A stretch of 52,829 nucleotides of DNA from Gluconacetobacter tumulicola (GCF_014174215.1 NZ_JABEQL010000029.1:1-52829), one strand, 5' to 3'. Positions 1-8,750 are shown, numbered from the stretch's first letter. Translations and numbers: made by a program. The notes: generated from the letters alone by a model not told the origin.

Positions 1-108
1 CAGAACCTGGTCCAGAACATCGTCAGGGATCACCGGCTTCTTGCGTCGGGCCATGATGCTTCTCCTTCCTCAGCATCACACCAAACACACGAAATTCAGG
101 ATAGGCCC
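1..108 (-). mobile_element. Left end of an IS256-family insertion sequence (partial)
   Basis: Only the first part of the element is in the window. On the minus strand an ORF starts with ATG at 54-52 and runs off the window edge; its 18 residues (MARRKKPVIPDDVLDQVL) match the characteristic N-terminus of IS256/Mutator-type transposases. A purine-rich ribosome binding site (GGAAGGAG) precedes the ATG. Between the start codon and about position 105-108 lies the presumed terminal inverted repeat, reading outward-in as GGGCCTATCCTGAATTTCGTG. Downstream of this point the plus strand turns into LysR coding sequence without a start, so the IS is inserted in that gene. The exact boundary and the target duplication cannot be fixed because the other end is outside the window. 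Confidence 0.75.
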
Positions 109-631
109 TGAATTCGGCGACTGCCTCGACCTGATCGTGCGGCTGGGCATGCCCGACATGCCGACCGCCATCGTGACGCATCTGGCCTCGACGACGCGCA
201 TTCTCTGCGCCTCGCCGGGCTATCTGGCGCACCATCCTGCCCCCGCGACGCTGCAGGACCTCGCGGCGCATGATTGCTTGTGCCTGCGGCGCAGCAAGTC
301 GATGACCCTCGTCAATCGCTGGGCATTCGGCGACGAGGAGAACCGGGAAGTGGTCACGGTGCAGCCGCGCCTGTCCTCGACGAGCTGCGAGGTCATCCAT
401 GACTGGGCGTTGTCGGGGCAGGGGATTGCCTACAAGCTGATGTGCGATGTCCATGACGATCTGAAATCCGGCAAGCTGGTGCATGTCCTGCCGGAGCTTT
501 CGGGGGAGGGGATTGATTTCTACGCGCTGCGGCCTCACCGCCAGGGGGCGCGGGCGAATGTGGATGTGTTCCTGCGCGAATTGCGCGCATATCTGAGGCG
601 CTGCGGCGGGTTTTCCTACCGGGCCGCGTAG
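109..631 (+). pseudogene. LysR-family transcriptional regulator, 3' fragment disrupted by IS
   Basis: The plus-strand frame from about 109 to the stop at 631 encodes the C-terminal two thirds of a LysR effector-binding domain (DLIVRLG, then an SPGYLAHHP-type segment, DCLCLR, and a closing FLRELRAYL helix). The N-terminal winged-helix DNA-binding domain and linker are missing: the frame runs straight into the end of an IS256-type element, and the apparent ATG/TTG starts upstream lie in IS sequence. The fragment is therefore unlikely to bind DNA. It lies 35 bp upstream of an Old Yellow Enzyme gene on the same strand, which the intact regulator might have controlled (inference). Confidence 0.8.
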
Positions 632-666
632 GGCGAGACACGCCGAAACATCGAAGGAGGGCATCC

Positions 667-1767
667 ATGCCGCAATCGAGGCTGTTCCAACCGATCGGGA
701 TTGGCGGGCTGACGCTGGCCAACCGCATCGTCATCGCCCCGATGTGCCAGTATTCGGCCGTCGAGGGCCGGATGACGGACTGGCATCTGATCCATCTGGG
801 CAATCTGGCGCTGTCGGGTGCCGGCCTGTTGACGATCGAGGCCACGTCGGTCCTGCCTGAAGGGCGCATCACCTATGGCGATGTCGGGCTGTGGGATGAC
901 GGCACGGAAGAGGCGCTGCGCCGCGTGCTGGACAGTGTCCGGGCGTGGTCGGACATGCCGGTCGGCATCCAGCTTTCCCATGCCGGGCGCAAGGCATCGT
1001 GCGAGGTGCCGTGGAAGGGCGGGCGGCAGATCGCGCCCGATGCCGCGAACGGATGGCAGACGGTGGCGCCGTCCGCACTGGCGTTTACGCCGGATACGCA
1101 TGCGCCGGCCGCCCTGGATCGCGAGGGGATGCGGCGGGTGCGCGAGGCCTTTGCGGCATCGGCGAAGCGGGCGGCGCGGCTGGGGCTGGATCTGGTGCAG
1201 CTTCACGCTGCGCATGGCTATCTGCTGCATCAGTTTCTCTCGCCGCTGTCCAACCGGCGGGACGACGAATATGGCGGCACGCTGGAAAACCGGATGCGCT
1301 TTCCGCTGGAAGTGTTCGATGCCGTGCGCCAGGCCTTTCCCGACAAGCCTGTCTCGGTCCGTGTTTCGGGCACCGACTGGGTCGAGGGGGGCTGGACGAT
1401 CGACCAGACCGTGGCCTTTGCGCAGTGCCTGAAGGCGCGCGGGTGCGATGCCGTGCATGTTTCCAGCGCGGGGTTGAGCCCGTTGCAGGATATTCCGGTG
1501 GCGCCCAGCTATCAGGTTCCGCTGGCCCGTGCGGTGCGGCAGCAGGTGGATGTGCCGGTGGTGGCGGTGGGGCTGATCACCGATTTCGACCAGGCCGAGG
1601 CGATTGTCGCCACTGGGGATGCCGACATGGTCGGGCTGGCGCGGACGATCCTGTATGACCCGCGCTGGCCCTGGCATGCGGCGGCGCATCTGGTGGCGCG
1701 GGTGAAGGCGCCGGAGCAGTATCTGCGCTGCCAGCCCGCGCGCTACCGGGACCTGTTCTCGGTGTGA
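667..1767 (+). CDS. Old Yellow Enzyme, NADH:flavin oxidoreductase (YqjM/NamA-like)
   Basis: This 366-residue TIM-barrel FMN enzyme should reduce the C=C bond of alpha,beta-unsaturated carbonyls or nitro compounds with NAD(P)H. It carries the YqjM-class hallmarks: Cys27 in APMCQYS, which tunes the flavin potential; the substrate-anchoring His pair in HAAHGYLLHQFLSP (His180, His183); and RRDDEYGG just after it. The C-terminal phosphate-binding region reads GDADMVGLAR. Length is normal for the class. The ATG at 667 follows a GAAGGAGGG Shine-Dalgarno. It stands alone apart from the broken LysR gene upstream and is followed by a strong hairpin. The physiological substrate cannot be inferred. Confidence 0.93.
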   Translation: MPQSRLFQPIGIGGLTLANRIVIAPMCQYSAVEGRMTDWHLIHLGNLALSGAGLLTIEATSVLPEGRITYGDVGLWDDGTEEALRRVLDSVRAWSDMPVGIQLSHAGRKASCEVPWKGGRQIAPDAANGWQTVAPSALAFTPDTHAPAALDREGMRRVREAFAASAKRAARLGLDLVQLHAAHGYLLHQFLSPLSNRRDDEYGGTLENRMRFPLEVFDAVRQAFPDKPVSVRVSGTDWVEGGWTIDQTVAFAQCLKARGCDAVHVSSAGLSPLQDIPVAPSYQVPLARAVRQQVDVPVVAVGLITDFDQAEAIVATGDADMVGLARTILYDPRWPWHAAAHLVARVKAPEQYLRCQPARYRDLFSV

Positions 1768-2145
1768 CGACCGGTTGTGCGGCGGGATGAAAAAACGGCA
1801 CCGCCATCGGGAGGATGGCGATGCCGCGGGAGGTTTCACGGCGCGAGGGTTGGGAAATCGACGGTTGGGAAACTGTCGTGACGCCGTGAGTTTCCGATCA
1901 ATAATAAGAATGAATATCAATTGCAACATGAAAGGGGTGACACGCCCGGTATGGGCATGCGGCGGTGGAGAAAGGCGGGCCGTCAGGAGATGGACCTGTC
2001 GGGGGGCGGAAATCCGCAGGATTCCGGAGCCGGGATGCCCGAGCATGCCGGATATGATTGTTGCGTGACGGCCGGGGATCGGGGTTGCCGACATCGCGGC
2101 CGATGCCCACATGGCCTGTTGAACGTCATGTTCATGGAGAAGACA
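1768..2145. other. Intergenic region between OYE gene and dps
   Basis: This 378-bp gap holds no convincing gene. It starts with a strong hairpin (1796-1826). Around 1849-1880 an imperfect direct repeat of ACGGTTGGGAAA occurs, followed at 1899-1925 by a short AT-rich stretch (AATAATAAGAATGAATATCA) that loosely resembles a Fur-type or promoter element. It probably contains the dps promoter, but no -35/-10 pair can be assigned with confidence. Confidence 0.4.
1796..1826. terminator. Hairpin terminator downstream of the OYE gene
   Basis: A near-perfect stem: CGGCA (1796-1800) pairs with TGCCG (1822-1826) and CGCCATC (1802-1808) with GATGGCG (1814-1820), with one C/A mismatch and a 5-nt loop. It lies 28 bp after the stop codon. 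A run of six A residues precedes it on the plus strand, so it has a U-tract only when read on the minus strand; on the plus strand it lacks one. Confidence 0.6.
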
Positions 2146-2691
2146 ATGTCGAACAAGACCAAAGTCCTGGCTGCCGGCGAGGCCCATGTTCACACCTATC
2201 TCGGGACACCGACCGACCTGAAGAAAGACGCGGTCGAGGCCATTTCCGCCGGTTTGCGGACGGTTCTGGCCGATGTCTTCGCGCTCTATATCAAGACCAA
2301 GAATTTCCACTGGCATATGAGCGGCCGCCATTTCCGCGACTTCCATGTGCTGCTGGACGAGCAGAGCGACCAGATCTTCGCCATGACCGATCCGCTGGCC
2401 GAGCGCGCGCGCAAGCTGGGGGGCACGACCCTGCATTCGATCGGCGAGATCAGCCGCCTGACCAAGGTGGCGGACAATGATGCGCTCTATGTCACCCCGG
2501 AAGACATGCTGGCCGAACTGCGCGAGGACAATCTGGCGCTGACCGGCCGCCTGCGCGCGGTGCATGCGATCTGCGACGAGGGCGGCGACGTGGCGACGGC
2601 GAGCCTGCTGGAAGTCTGGATCGACGAAACCGAGCGCCGGACATGGTTCCTGTTCGAATCCACGCGCCCCGCCTTTGGCGGCAATGACTGA
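2146..2691 (+). CDS. dps: Dps-family ferritin-like DNA protection protein
   Basis: A 181-residue four-helix ferritin-like protein of the Dps family, which forms dodecamers, oxidises Fe(II) with peroxide, stores iron and shields DNA under stress. The inter-subunit ferroxidase residues are all present when aligned by eye with E. coli Dps: His55 (in NFHWH), His67, Asp71, Asp82 and Glu86 (in DPLAERARKLGG). The ATG at 2146 was chosen because GGAGA lies 5 nt upstream; in-frame ATGs at 2128 and 2134 are possible but have no better site. The short N-terminal tail contains Lys and His residues but is not strongly basic. Monocistronic, with a hairpin 42 bp downstream. Regulation by iron or peroxide is likely for the family but not shown here. 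Confidence 0.93.
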   Translation: MSNKTKVLAAGEAHVHTYLGTPTDLKKDAVEAISAGLRTVLADVFALYIKTKNFHWHMSGRHFRDFHVLLDEQSDQIFAMTDPLAERARKLGGTTLHSIGEISRLTKVADNDALYVTPEDMLAELREDNLALTGRLRAVHAICDEGGDVATASLLEVWIDETERRTWFLFESTRPAFGGND

Positions 2692-2733
2692 CGGCGCGAC
2701 GCGCGCATCCCTGTAGGGACGGCCAACGGTCCG

Positions 2734-2760
2734 CGACGGTGCCCCTGTGCGGCACCGTTG
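2734..2760 (+). terminator. Hairpin downstream of dps
   Basis: ACGGTGCC (2736-2743) and GGCACCGT (2751-2758) form a perfect 8-bp stem with a 7-nt loop, extended by a G/T wobble and a C/G pair. It lies 42 bp after the dps stop. There is no U-tract, so it may be a weak terminator or an mRNA-stabilising 3' hairpin. Confidence 0.5.
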
Positions 2761-2982
2761 TGGGGCGGGCGTGATGTTTCCGGTGGCCGCCTTCCGGCCA
2801 TCGTGATCCTGCTTCTGATGTTCTCTCCACCAGCCACTGTGTCGCAGGTCCGCGACAGGTGTTGCGCGGGCCTGTCACGAGGGCGCGAGAGGGTGGGTGC
2901 GGCCTCTTTCGCGTCGCATGGGCCTGTGGCGATCTCATGCCCGGTAGCCGGCGGTTCGCATGGCTGAACGGGAGAAGATTGC

Positions 2983-3762
2983 ATGGCAATCGCAGGGAAG
3001 GTCGCGCTGGTCACGGGCGGGGCCCAGGGAATTGGCCGGGGCATTGCCCTGCGCCTGGCACGGGACGGCGCCGATGTGGCGCTGGTCGATCTCAAGGCCG
3101 AGGCGCTGACCTCGGTGGCGGCCGAGATCGAGGCGATCGGGCGCAAGGCCACGATCTTTGTCGCCGATGTGGGCGACCGCGAGCAGGTGCGGGCGGCGGT
3201 CGACCACGCTGCGCAGGCGCTGGGCGGCTTCGACATCATGGTCAACAATGCCGGCATCGCGCAGGTCAAGGCGCTGGCGTCGGTAACGCCGGAGGATGTG
3301 GAGCGGATTTTCCGCATCAATGTCCAGGGCGTGCTGTGGGGCATCCAGGCGGCGGCCGACCGGTTCATCGCGACCGGCCGGAAAGGCAAGATCATCAATG
3401 CATGCTCGATCGCGGGGCATGACGGGTTTGCGCTGCTGGGCGTCTATTCGGCGACGAAATTCGCCGTGCGCGGGCTGACCCAGGCGGCGGCGAAGGAATA
3501 TGCCAGCAAGGGCATTACGGTGAATGCCTACTGCCCCGGCGTGGTGGGGACGGATATGTGGGTGGAGATCGACCGGCTGTTCTCCGAGATCACGGGAGCG
3601 GAGAAGGGGGCGACGTTCCGCAAATATGTCGACGGCATCGCCCTGGGCCGGGCGGAAACGCCGGAGGATGTGGCAGGGCTGGTGTCGTACCTCTCGGGCC
3701 CCGATTCCGATTACATGACCGGCCAGTCGGTCCTGATCGATGGCGGGATGGTGTATCGCTGA
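2983..3762 (+). CDS. budC: Short-chain dehydrogenase, acetoin/diacetyl reductase (BudC-like)
   Basis: A 259-residue classical SDR. The NAD(P)-binding motif TGGAQGIG is at 11-18, NNAG at 88-91, and the catalytic Ser142, Tyr155, Lys159 are all present. The overall sequence, with [24 protein letters not shown] in the middle, [19 protein letters not shown] after the active site and a [14 protein letters not shown] ending, matches the acetoin reductase / meso-2,3-butanediol dehydrogenase family that interconverts diacetyl, acetoin and 2,3-butanediol. GGGAGAAG precedes the ATG. It is convergent with the P450 gene, 27 bp apart. Substrate assignment rests on family resemblance; another secondary alcohol is possible. 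Confidence 0.8.
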   Translation: MAIAGKVALVTGGAQGIGRGIALRLARDGADVALVDLKAEALTSVAAEIEAIGRKATIFVADVGDREQVRAAVDHAAQALGGFDIMVNNAGIAQVKALASVTPEDVERIFRINVQGVLWGIQAAADRFIATGRKGKIINACSIAGHDGFALLGVYSATKFAVRGLTQAAAKEYASKGITVNAYCPGVVGTDMWVEIDRLFSEITGAEKGATFRKYVDGIALGRAETPEDVAGLVSYLSGPDSDYMTGQSVLIDGGMVYR

Positions 3763-3789
3763 CCGCCAGCCGCGTGGATGGGCGTGCTG

Positions 3790-5139
3790 TCAGCGGCGGC
3801 GCAGCCGGAAGGCCGGGGCGTGGTCGGGCCGCGTCGACAGCACCCCCACCGGCAGCACCGGCCGATGGTCGGCGAGGGTGAGGGCGAAATCCTGGAGCAG
3901 CCGCGCCAGCACCAGCACGGCCTCGGTCATGGCCAGCTGCGCCCCGATACAGACATGCGGGCCGGCGCCGAACGGCAGGAAGGTGAAGCGTGGCGGATCG
4001 GGGCGGTCCAGGAAGCGTTGGGGATCGAATTGCGCGGGGGCGTCCCACAAGGCGGGATTGCGGTGCAGCATCCAGAACGGCAGCAGCACCATCGCGTTGC
4101 CGGGCAGGGTGTGGCCGCAGAGTTCGGTCTCGCCCACCGTTTCCCGGCCGCTCATGAAGGCGGGTGGATAGAGGCGCAGCGTTTCGCGCACCACGGCGGT
4201 GGTGGCGTGCAGGGCGGGCAGGGAGGTGGCGGCGCCATCCGGCGTCAGGTCCTTGTCGCGCGCTTCCCGCGCCACTTCGTCCTGCCAGCGGGGGGATTGG
4301 GCCAGCAGCAGGCAGGCCCAGAACAGGACCGATGCCGTCGTTTCGTGCCCGGCGACGATCATGGTGGCGACTTCGTCGATCAGTTCGGAGGTGGTGCCGC
4401 CGTCCTGGTCGCCGAATGCCGCCTGCATCAGGTCGAACAGGTCACGCGGGGCCTCCGCCGGACCCGGCGTGCGGCGGGCGGCGATGATCCGGCCGATCAG
4501 TGCCACCCATTGGCGGCGGAAGCGCGCGCGCCGCCAGCCCAGCAGGGTGGGCGTGCGGGGCGGGAGCAGGAAGTCGGACGGGCGCGGGGTGCCGATGCCG
4601 GTCATGAAACGGGTGACGGAATCGCGCAGGGGCTGGTCGAATGCCCCGATGTCCAGCGAGAACATGGACACCGCAGCGACATCCAGCGCCAGGCGCCGCA
4701 TGGCGGAGAACAGATCGACCGGCCGGTCGGTGTCCAGGCCGCGGCAGCCCCGTTCGGCGCAGGCGGCGATATGCCCGGCCAGCACCGGCACCGTGCGCGG
4801 CGTGAAGGCCGGGGCCATGGCGCGGCGCTGCCGCCGCCACGTATCGCCCTCGCTGACCAGCAGGCCGCGCCCGACGATGGGGCTGAGAACGCGCTGGCCG
4901 ACGCGCATGCGGCGATAATGCCCGGCATCCGACGTCAGGATGGCCTGCATGGAATCAGGCCCGGCGGCCAGTACCAGCGGACGGCCGAGCGCGCGCAGGC
5001 TGACGACCGGCTCCGTCAGGCAACGGGGCGGAAAGGCCGAATAGCCGTTGCGGCGCAGCGCAGCCAGAACGCGGAGGCCCCCGGCGCCTTCCGACAGAAG
5101 AGGCGGCATCGGTGGAACGAGGGGGGAGGAGTCGAGCAC
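3790..5139 (-). CDS. Cytochrome P450
   Basis: A 449-residue soluble P450 monooxygenase. Visible hallmarks are the I-helix oxygen-activation motif AGHETTAS, the K-helix ETLR (ExxR), and the haem loop FLPFGAGPHVCIG with the thiolate ligand Cys397. The N-terminus has no membrane anchor, as expected for a bacterial P450. It resembles the broad bacterial group that includes CYP102-like haem domains and other fatty-acid or terpenoid hydroxylases. No ferredoxin or ferredoxin reductase gene is adjacent, so redox partners must be encoded elsewhere. Substrate unknown. Confidence 0.93.
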   Translation of the reverse strand: MLDSSPLVPPMPPLLSEGAGGLRVLAALRRNGYSAFPPRCLTEPVVSLRALGRPLVLAAGPDSMQAILTSDAGHYRRMRVGQRVLSPIVGRGLLVSEGDTWRRQRRAMAPAFTPRTVPVLAGHIAACAERGCRGLDTDRPVDLFSAMRRLALDVAAVSMFSLDIGAFDQPLRDSVTRFMTGIGTPRPSDFLLPPRTPTLLGWRRARFRRQWVALIGRIIAARRTPGPAEAPRDLFDLMQAAFGDQDGGTTSELIDEVATMIVAGHETTASVLFWACLLLAQSPRWQDEVAREARDKDLTPDGAATSLPALHATTAVVRETLRLYPPAFMSGRETVGETELCGHTLPGNAMVLLPFWMLHRNPALWDAPAQFDPQRFLDRPDPPRFTFLPFGAGPHVCIGAQLAMTEAVLVLARLLQDFALTLADHRPVLPVGVLSTRPDHAPAFRLRRR

Positions 5140-5523
5140 GCGCGGACCTTTGCTGGACGGGCGGCCAGACTATCCAAACCGGTGTGGGCGGGAAAGCATG
5201 GAGGGTGCGCGGGAGGGGTGCGATCGCTCTCCGCGATCCAGGGGCGCATCATTGTTATCAATATTGCCGTCAATTATAATCATTGATTCAAGATCGAAAT
5301 AAACTTCTGTCGTGTGTGCGCGATTGTGGTAGGGATTATAAGGCGTTCGGCAATTCCAGCCTGCCGCGTGCGCCGCCGCTTCCGGAGAGTTGATTGCGAG
5401 AGCGAAATGCGTAATAGCACGTCGGCGATACTTGGCGGCGGCTCGGTTGAGATTGCTCGTCTTTCTTCGTTGTGACGACCGATATGGGCATGCGGACACA
5501 ACACTGCCGGACGAGGCGATTTT
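5140..5523. other. Intergenic region between divergent P450 and binding-protein genes
   Basis: A 384-bp divergent promoter region. At 5250-5300 it turns AT-rich and contains TCAAT-N7-ATTGA (TCAATTATAATCATTGA), an inverted repeat that could be an operator or part of a promoter. No small ORF with a ribosome binding site and no tRNA were seen. The plus-strand gene lacks a clear start, so its 5' untranslated region may reach further right. Confidence 0.4.
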
Positions 5524-6711
5524 TTGACGGATTGGTATAGCGTGCGCGCCTGTCGGGAAGGCTGTTTGAAAGGGCGATCTGCCGGGCGGGTGTGCCGCCG
5601 GGGGCTGAGTGCGGCGTTGGCGGCTGGTCGCGTCGGGGCATCGGCGGGCCGGTCTTCCCGTTGGCCTGTCCTGCTGGGGACGGGCGTTTTCATGCTGGTC
5701 CTGTCGGTCCTGCGGCCTTTCGAGGCGCATGCCAATGCCTTGAACCTGCTTGTCTGGAAATGGGGAATCAGTCCCGAATTGGTGCGGGCATGGACAGCCA
5801 TGACCGGCGTCGAGATCAACCAGATCGTCTTTGATAATGGAGACCGGCGGGACCTGCTGATCGCGAATGTCAATGCGCCGATCGATCTGGCCGTGATCGA
5901 CAGTGCGCATGTCCAGGCATTTGGCGAGCGGGGGCTGCTGCTGGACCAGTCCGGCCTGTCGCTGCCCGAGACGGCGCGGAGCGAGGAGCGGTGGCGCGGC
6001 ATGTGCGGGCGCTACGGCGTGCCCTATAGCTGGGGGAATACCGGGATCGTCTACCGCGCCGATCGTCTGAAGGAGGCCCCGCAATCCTGGGCGGATCTGC
6101 TGAAGCCGGGGCCCGCCCTGGTGGGGCATATCGCCATGACCGACGACCAGGAGGAATTGCTGGCTGCCGCCCTGAATTTCATGGGACGCCCGATGAACAG
6201 CGGCGATCCGGGAGACCTGCGGCGGGCCTTCGAACTGCTGCGCGCGCAGGCGCCCGCCGTGCTGACCTACGGGCTGCCATCGACCGCGCAGCAGCGTCGG
6301 GATGTAAGGGGCCAGATCTTTATCGGCCTGGGCGGAACGGGAGACCAGAAGACATTGAACATGGCCGGCGGGGGAAAGGAGGTCTGGCGTTTCGTGACGC
6401 CGCGCGAGGGGGCGATGGTGTGGACCGACTGCCTGGTCGTGCTGAAGCGTGCGCATAATCCGGGCCTGGCGGAACGGTTCGTCGCGTTTCTGGCGCAGCC
6501 GGACAATGGGGCGGCGAACGCCATCTTCCTGCGCCAGCCGCCGACCAACCCGCATGCGGCCGCATTGCTGCCGGGTACGATGCGCGACGACCCGCAGATC
6601 TATCCGCCGCCGGGCTATCCCATCATCTATCGCGGGCCCTTTCCGACCGACAGCCTGCCGTTGCGGCGCCGTATCCTCAGTGCCCTGCTGACGATCCATG
6701 ACACTCAATAG
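5524..6711 (+). CDS. PotD-like periplasmic substrate-binding protein (extracellular solute-binding family 1)
   Basis: A periplasmic binding protein of the spermidine/putrescine-binding type: LNLLVWKWGISPELVRAW near the mature N-terminus, YGVPYSWGNTGIVYRAD in the hinge region and a helical C-terminal lobe. A hydrophobic segment ending in EAHA-NA looks like a Sec signal. The start is uncertain: the longest frame opens at a TTG (5524) with no ribosome binding site, and GTG 5590, TTG 5617 or ATG 5692 would give a more normal signal peptide. No ABC permease or ATPase lies nearby. Instead the stop codon overlaps by 14 nt the start of a membrane diguanylate cyclase, so the protein is probably a ligand sensor for that enzyme, in the manner of Vibrio NspS with MbaA (inference). 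Confidence 0.82.
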   Translation: MTDWYSVRACREGCLKGRSAGRVCRRGLSAALAAGRVGASAGRSSRWPVLLGTGVFMLVLSVLRPFEAHANALNLLVWKWGISPELVRAWTAMTGVEINQIVFDNGDRRDLLIANVNAPIDLAVIDSAHVQAFGERGLLLDQSGLSLPETARSEERWRGMCGRYGVPYSWGNTGIVYRADRLKEAPQSWADLLKPGPALVGHIAMTDDQEELLAAALNFMGRPMNSGDPGDLRRAFELLRAQAPAVLTYGLPSTAQQRRDVRGQIFIGLGGTGDQKTLNMAGGGKEVWRFVTPREGAMVWTDCLVVLKRAHNPGLAERFVAFLAQPDNGAANAIFLRQPPTNPHAAALLPGTMRDDPQIYPPPGYPIIYRGPFPTDSLPLRRRILSALLTIHDTQ

Positions 6712-8335
6712 ACGCGCGTTCGCGGTCCTGTTCCCCATTGTCCTGCTGGGTCATATCCTGGCGGGCGGGGCGGCGTATCTGGGCTATCGCCATGCCCTGA
6801 TCACGCAGAACATGGCCAGGCTTCAGCAGAATCTGTCACAGCTCCAGAGCGCCTATGCCGAATATGCGTCGCTGGATTCGCAATTGCTGTATGTCGTGCG
6901 CAACAGCTCCGCCTTCCTGACCTTTATCGATGAAAGCGACGCCGAATACCGGACGAGGGTTCTGGCGATCGGTGTCCAGGACAGTCTGCAATCGCTGGTT
7001 CCCAATGACGGGACGAGCGTGTCGTGCAGCGTCTTTCAGTCGGATGGCAGGCAGATCTTCTATTTCGACAACGGGTCCGACCCGTTCCAGATACTGGGGA
7101 CGGGCCAGTCGGCCTTCGCGCATGCGGTGCTGAACGACGAGGTGGCCTTGCGTTCGGGACTGGTGACCGAAGGGGATGACACGACCTATCTGGTGATGGC
7201 GGCGAAGGTGCAGGCGCGCACGGGGGGCGTGGGGCTTGTGGGGCCGCAGCCGGATCAGTCGCTCGTCATGCAGGTTGCGGTGCGGCCTGGCCGTTTCGAG
7301 AAGATCCGGCGCACCATGGCCCACGAATATGGCGCGCCGGTCGAACTGAGCGGCACGCCGCAGATATCGTATCGGGAATTATCCGCCGGTACCGAGCTGG
7401 CTCCGGGCCTCTATGCGCATGAAACCCCCTCCGTCGCCTATCTGCGCGGCCCGCTGACGCGCTTCGCCGCCGTGACCGGCCTGTTTGTCATCGGTCTCAG
7501 CCTGGTGTCGGTGTGGGTGCTGATGATGCTGGTGCGCCGCTATGTCATCGCACCGGTCGAGGAACTGGACCGCCAGGTGACGGCGATCACGGAAAATCGC
7601 CGGAACGATATCGACGTGCCCGACATGGGAGAAGTCGGCCGGCTGGCGGCGAATGTGCGGATGCTGCATGGCCAGTTGACGCGATCGCTGCGCCAGATCC
7701 GGCAATTGTACGAGACGGATTCGGTGACCGGGATCGGCAACCGGATCTATTTCAACGACAAGCTGGACCAGTTCTTTCATATCAGCGTCACGACCGGCCG
7801 CCCGTTGACGATGCTGTTCATCGACCTGGACAATTTCAAGCAGGTCAATGACGTGCATGGCCACAGGACCGGAGATGCCCTGCTGGGCGCGGTGGCGAAT
7901 GCCTTGACCGCCACGGTGTGCGATGCGACCGAGGGCGGTGCCGGGGCGATGGGGGTCGTGGCGCGGCTGTCGGGCGACGAGTTCAGCGCGTTGATCCTGG
8001 CCGATCCGCGTGGGGACGTGGTCACGACGCTGATCGATGCGTTTCTGTTGAAGTTTCGCGGCGGCTTCCGCGTCGATGCCGTCACCTATCCCGTGACGGC
8101 CAGCATCGGGGTGGCGGCGGTGCCGGACGACGCCGATACACCGGCGCATCTGTTATCGTGCGCGGACCATGCGATGTATCATGCCAAGGCCGCGGGCCGG
8201 AATACGGTGGCCTTCCATGCCGACCTGCCCCGCGATGGCACCGCCGTGGTGACCTTGGAGCGGAGCGTCATGCCGGAAGAGCGCGGACGAGCAATGCGGC
8301 CACCTCTTCCACAAGTTTCCGGTCCTGCGGCGTGA
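6698..8335 (+). CDS. Membrane diguanylate cyclase with periplasmic sensor, HAMP and GGDEF domains
   Basis: A 545-residue inner-membrane protein: TM helix at about 8-30, a periplasmic sensor domain of about 225 residues, a second TM helix at 257-279, a HAMP-type linker to about 332 and a GGDEF domain at about 340-500. The active-site loop reads SGDEF (425-429), an accepted variant of GG(D/E)EF, with the metal-binding DLDNFKQVND ahead of it. There is no RxxD upstream of the loop, so product inhibition through the canonical I-site is probably absent. It should make c-di-GMP in response to a periplasmic signal. Start overlaps the preceding binding-protein gene by 14 nt, indicating translational coupling. 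The 3' end overlaps the convergent GAF gene by 68 bp. Confidence 0.93.
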   Translation: MTLNRRAFAVLFPIVLLGHILAGGAAYLGYRHALITQNMARLQQNLSQLQSAYAEYASLDSQLLYVVRNSSAFLTFIDESDAEYRTRVLAIGVQDSLQSLVPNDGTSVSCSVFQSDGRQIFYFDNGSDPFQILGTGQSAFAHAVLNDEVALRSGLVTEGDDTTYLVMAAKVQARTGGVGLVGPQPDQSLVMQVAVRPGRFEKIRRTMAHEYGAPVELSGTPQISYRELSAGTELAPGLYAHETPSVAYLRGPLTRFAAVTGLFVIGLSLVSVWVLMMLVRRYVIAPVEELDRQVTAITENRRNDIDVPDMGEVGRLAANVRMLHGQLTRSLRQIRQLYETDSVTGIGNRIYFNDKLDQFFHISVTTGRPLTMLFIDLDNFKQVNDVHGHRTGDALLGAVANALTATVCDATEGGAGAMGVVARLSGDEFSALILADPRGDVVTTLIDAFLLKFRGGFRVDAVTYPVTASIGVAAVPDDADTPAHLLSCADHAMYHAKAAGRNTVAFHADLPRDGTAVVTLERSVMPEERGRAMRPPLPQVSGPAA

Positions 8336-8750
8336 AGCGGTCGCGGATCGGGCTGTCGATATCCAGAACCCCGATCAGCCGGTCGCCGGCGATGAGCGGA
8401 ACCACGATTTCCGAGGCCGAGGCCGCATCGCAGGCGATGTGGCCGGGAAAGGCGTGGACATCCGCCACCACGATGGTCTCGCGCCGGCTGGCCGCAGCGC
8501 CGCAGACCCCCTTGTCCAGCGGGATGCGGGTGCAGGCGACCCGGCCCTGGAACGGCCCCAGGACCAACTGGTCGTCACGCAGGAAATAGAAGCCGGCCCA
8601 GTTGATGCGGGGCAGCGCCTCGAACAGCAGGGCGGCGACATTCGCCGCATTGGCGATGAGGTCGGGCTCTCCGGCCAGGATCGCCTCGACAGTGCCGAGC
8701 AGGTCGTCGGGGGTGACGCGTTGATCGGCAGGCTGATGGGTCATGGACAT
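8268..8750 (-). CDS. msrC: Free methionine-(R)-sulfoxide reductase (GAF-domain fRMsr)
   Basis: A 160-residue single GAF domain protein that reduces free L-methionine-(R)-sulfoxide, using thioredoxin for recycling. The three cysteines that define the family are present in their expected contexts: Cys73 (RVACTRI), Cys83 (KGVCG) and Cys107 (HIACD), corresponding to Cys84, Cys94 and Cys118 of E. coli YebR/MsrC. DVHAFPGHIACD and PLIAGDRLIGVLDIDSP are typical of the family. The ATG at 8750 gives the normal family length; an ATG two codons in (8744) is equally possible, and the longer open frame upstream reads into non-coding sequence. Its 3' end overlaps the convergent diguanylate cyclase gene. Confidence 0.92.
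   Translation of the reverse strand: MSMTHQPADQRVTPDDLLGTVEAILAGEPDLIANAANVAALLFEALPRINWAGFYFLRDDQLVLGPFQGRVACTRIPLDKGVCGAAASRRETIVVADVHAFPGHIACDAASASEIVVPLIAGDRLIGVLDIDSPIRDRFTPQDRKLVEEVAALLVRALPA

Noticed and set aside
1899-1925. Possible Fur box upstream of dps
   Set aside because: The AT-rich sequence only loosely resembles a Fur consensus and no symmetric match could be made.
616-2565. A 649-codon open frame on the minus strand across the OYE and dps genes
   Set aside because: It is antisense to two clearly recognisable genes, is rich in Arg, His and Pro as GC-rich shadow frames are, and matches no family.
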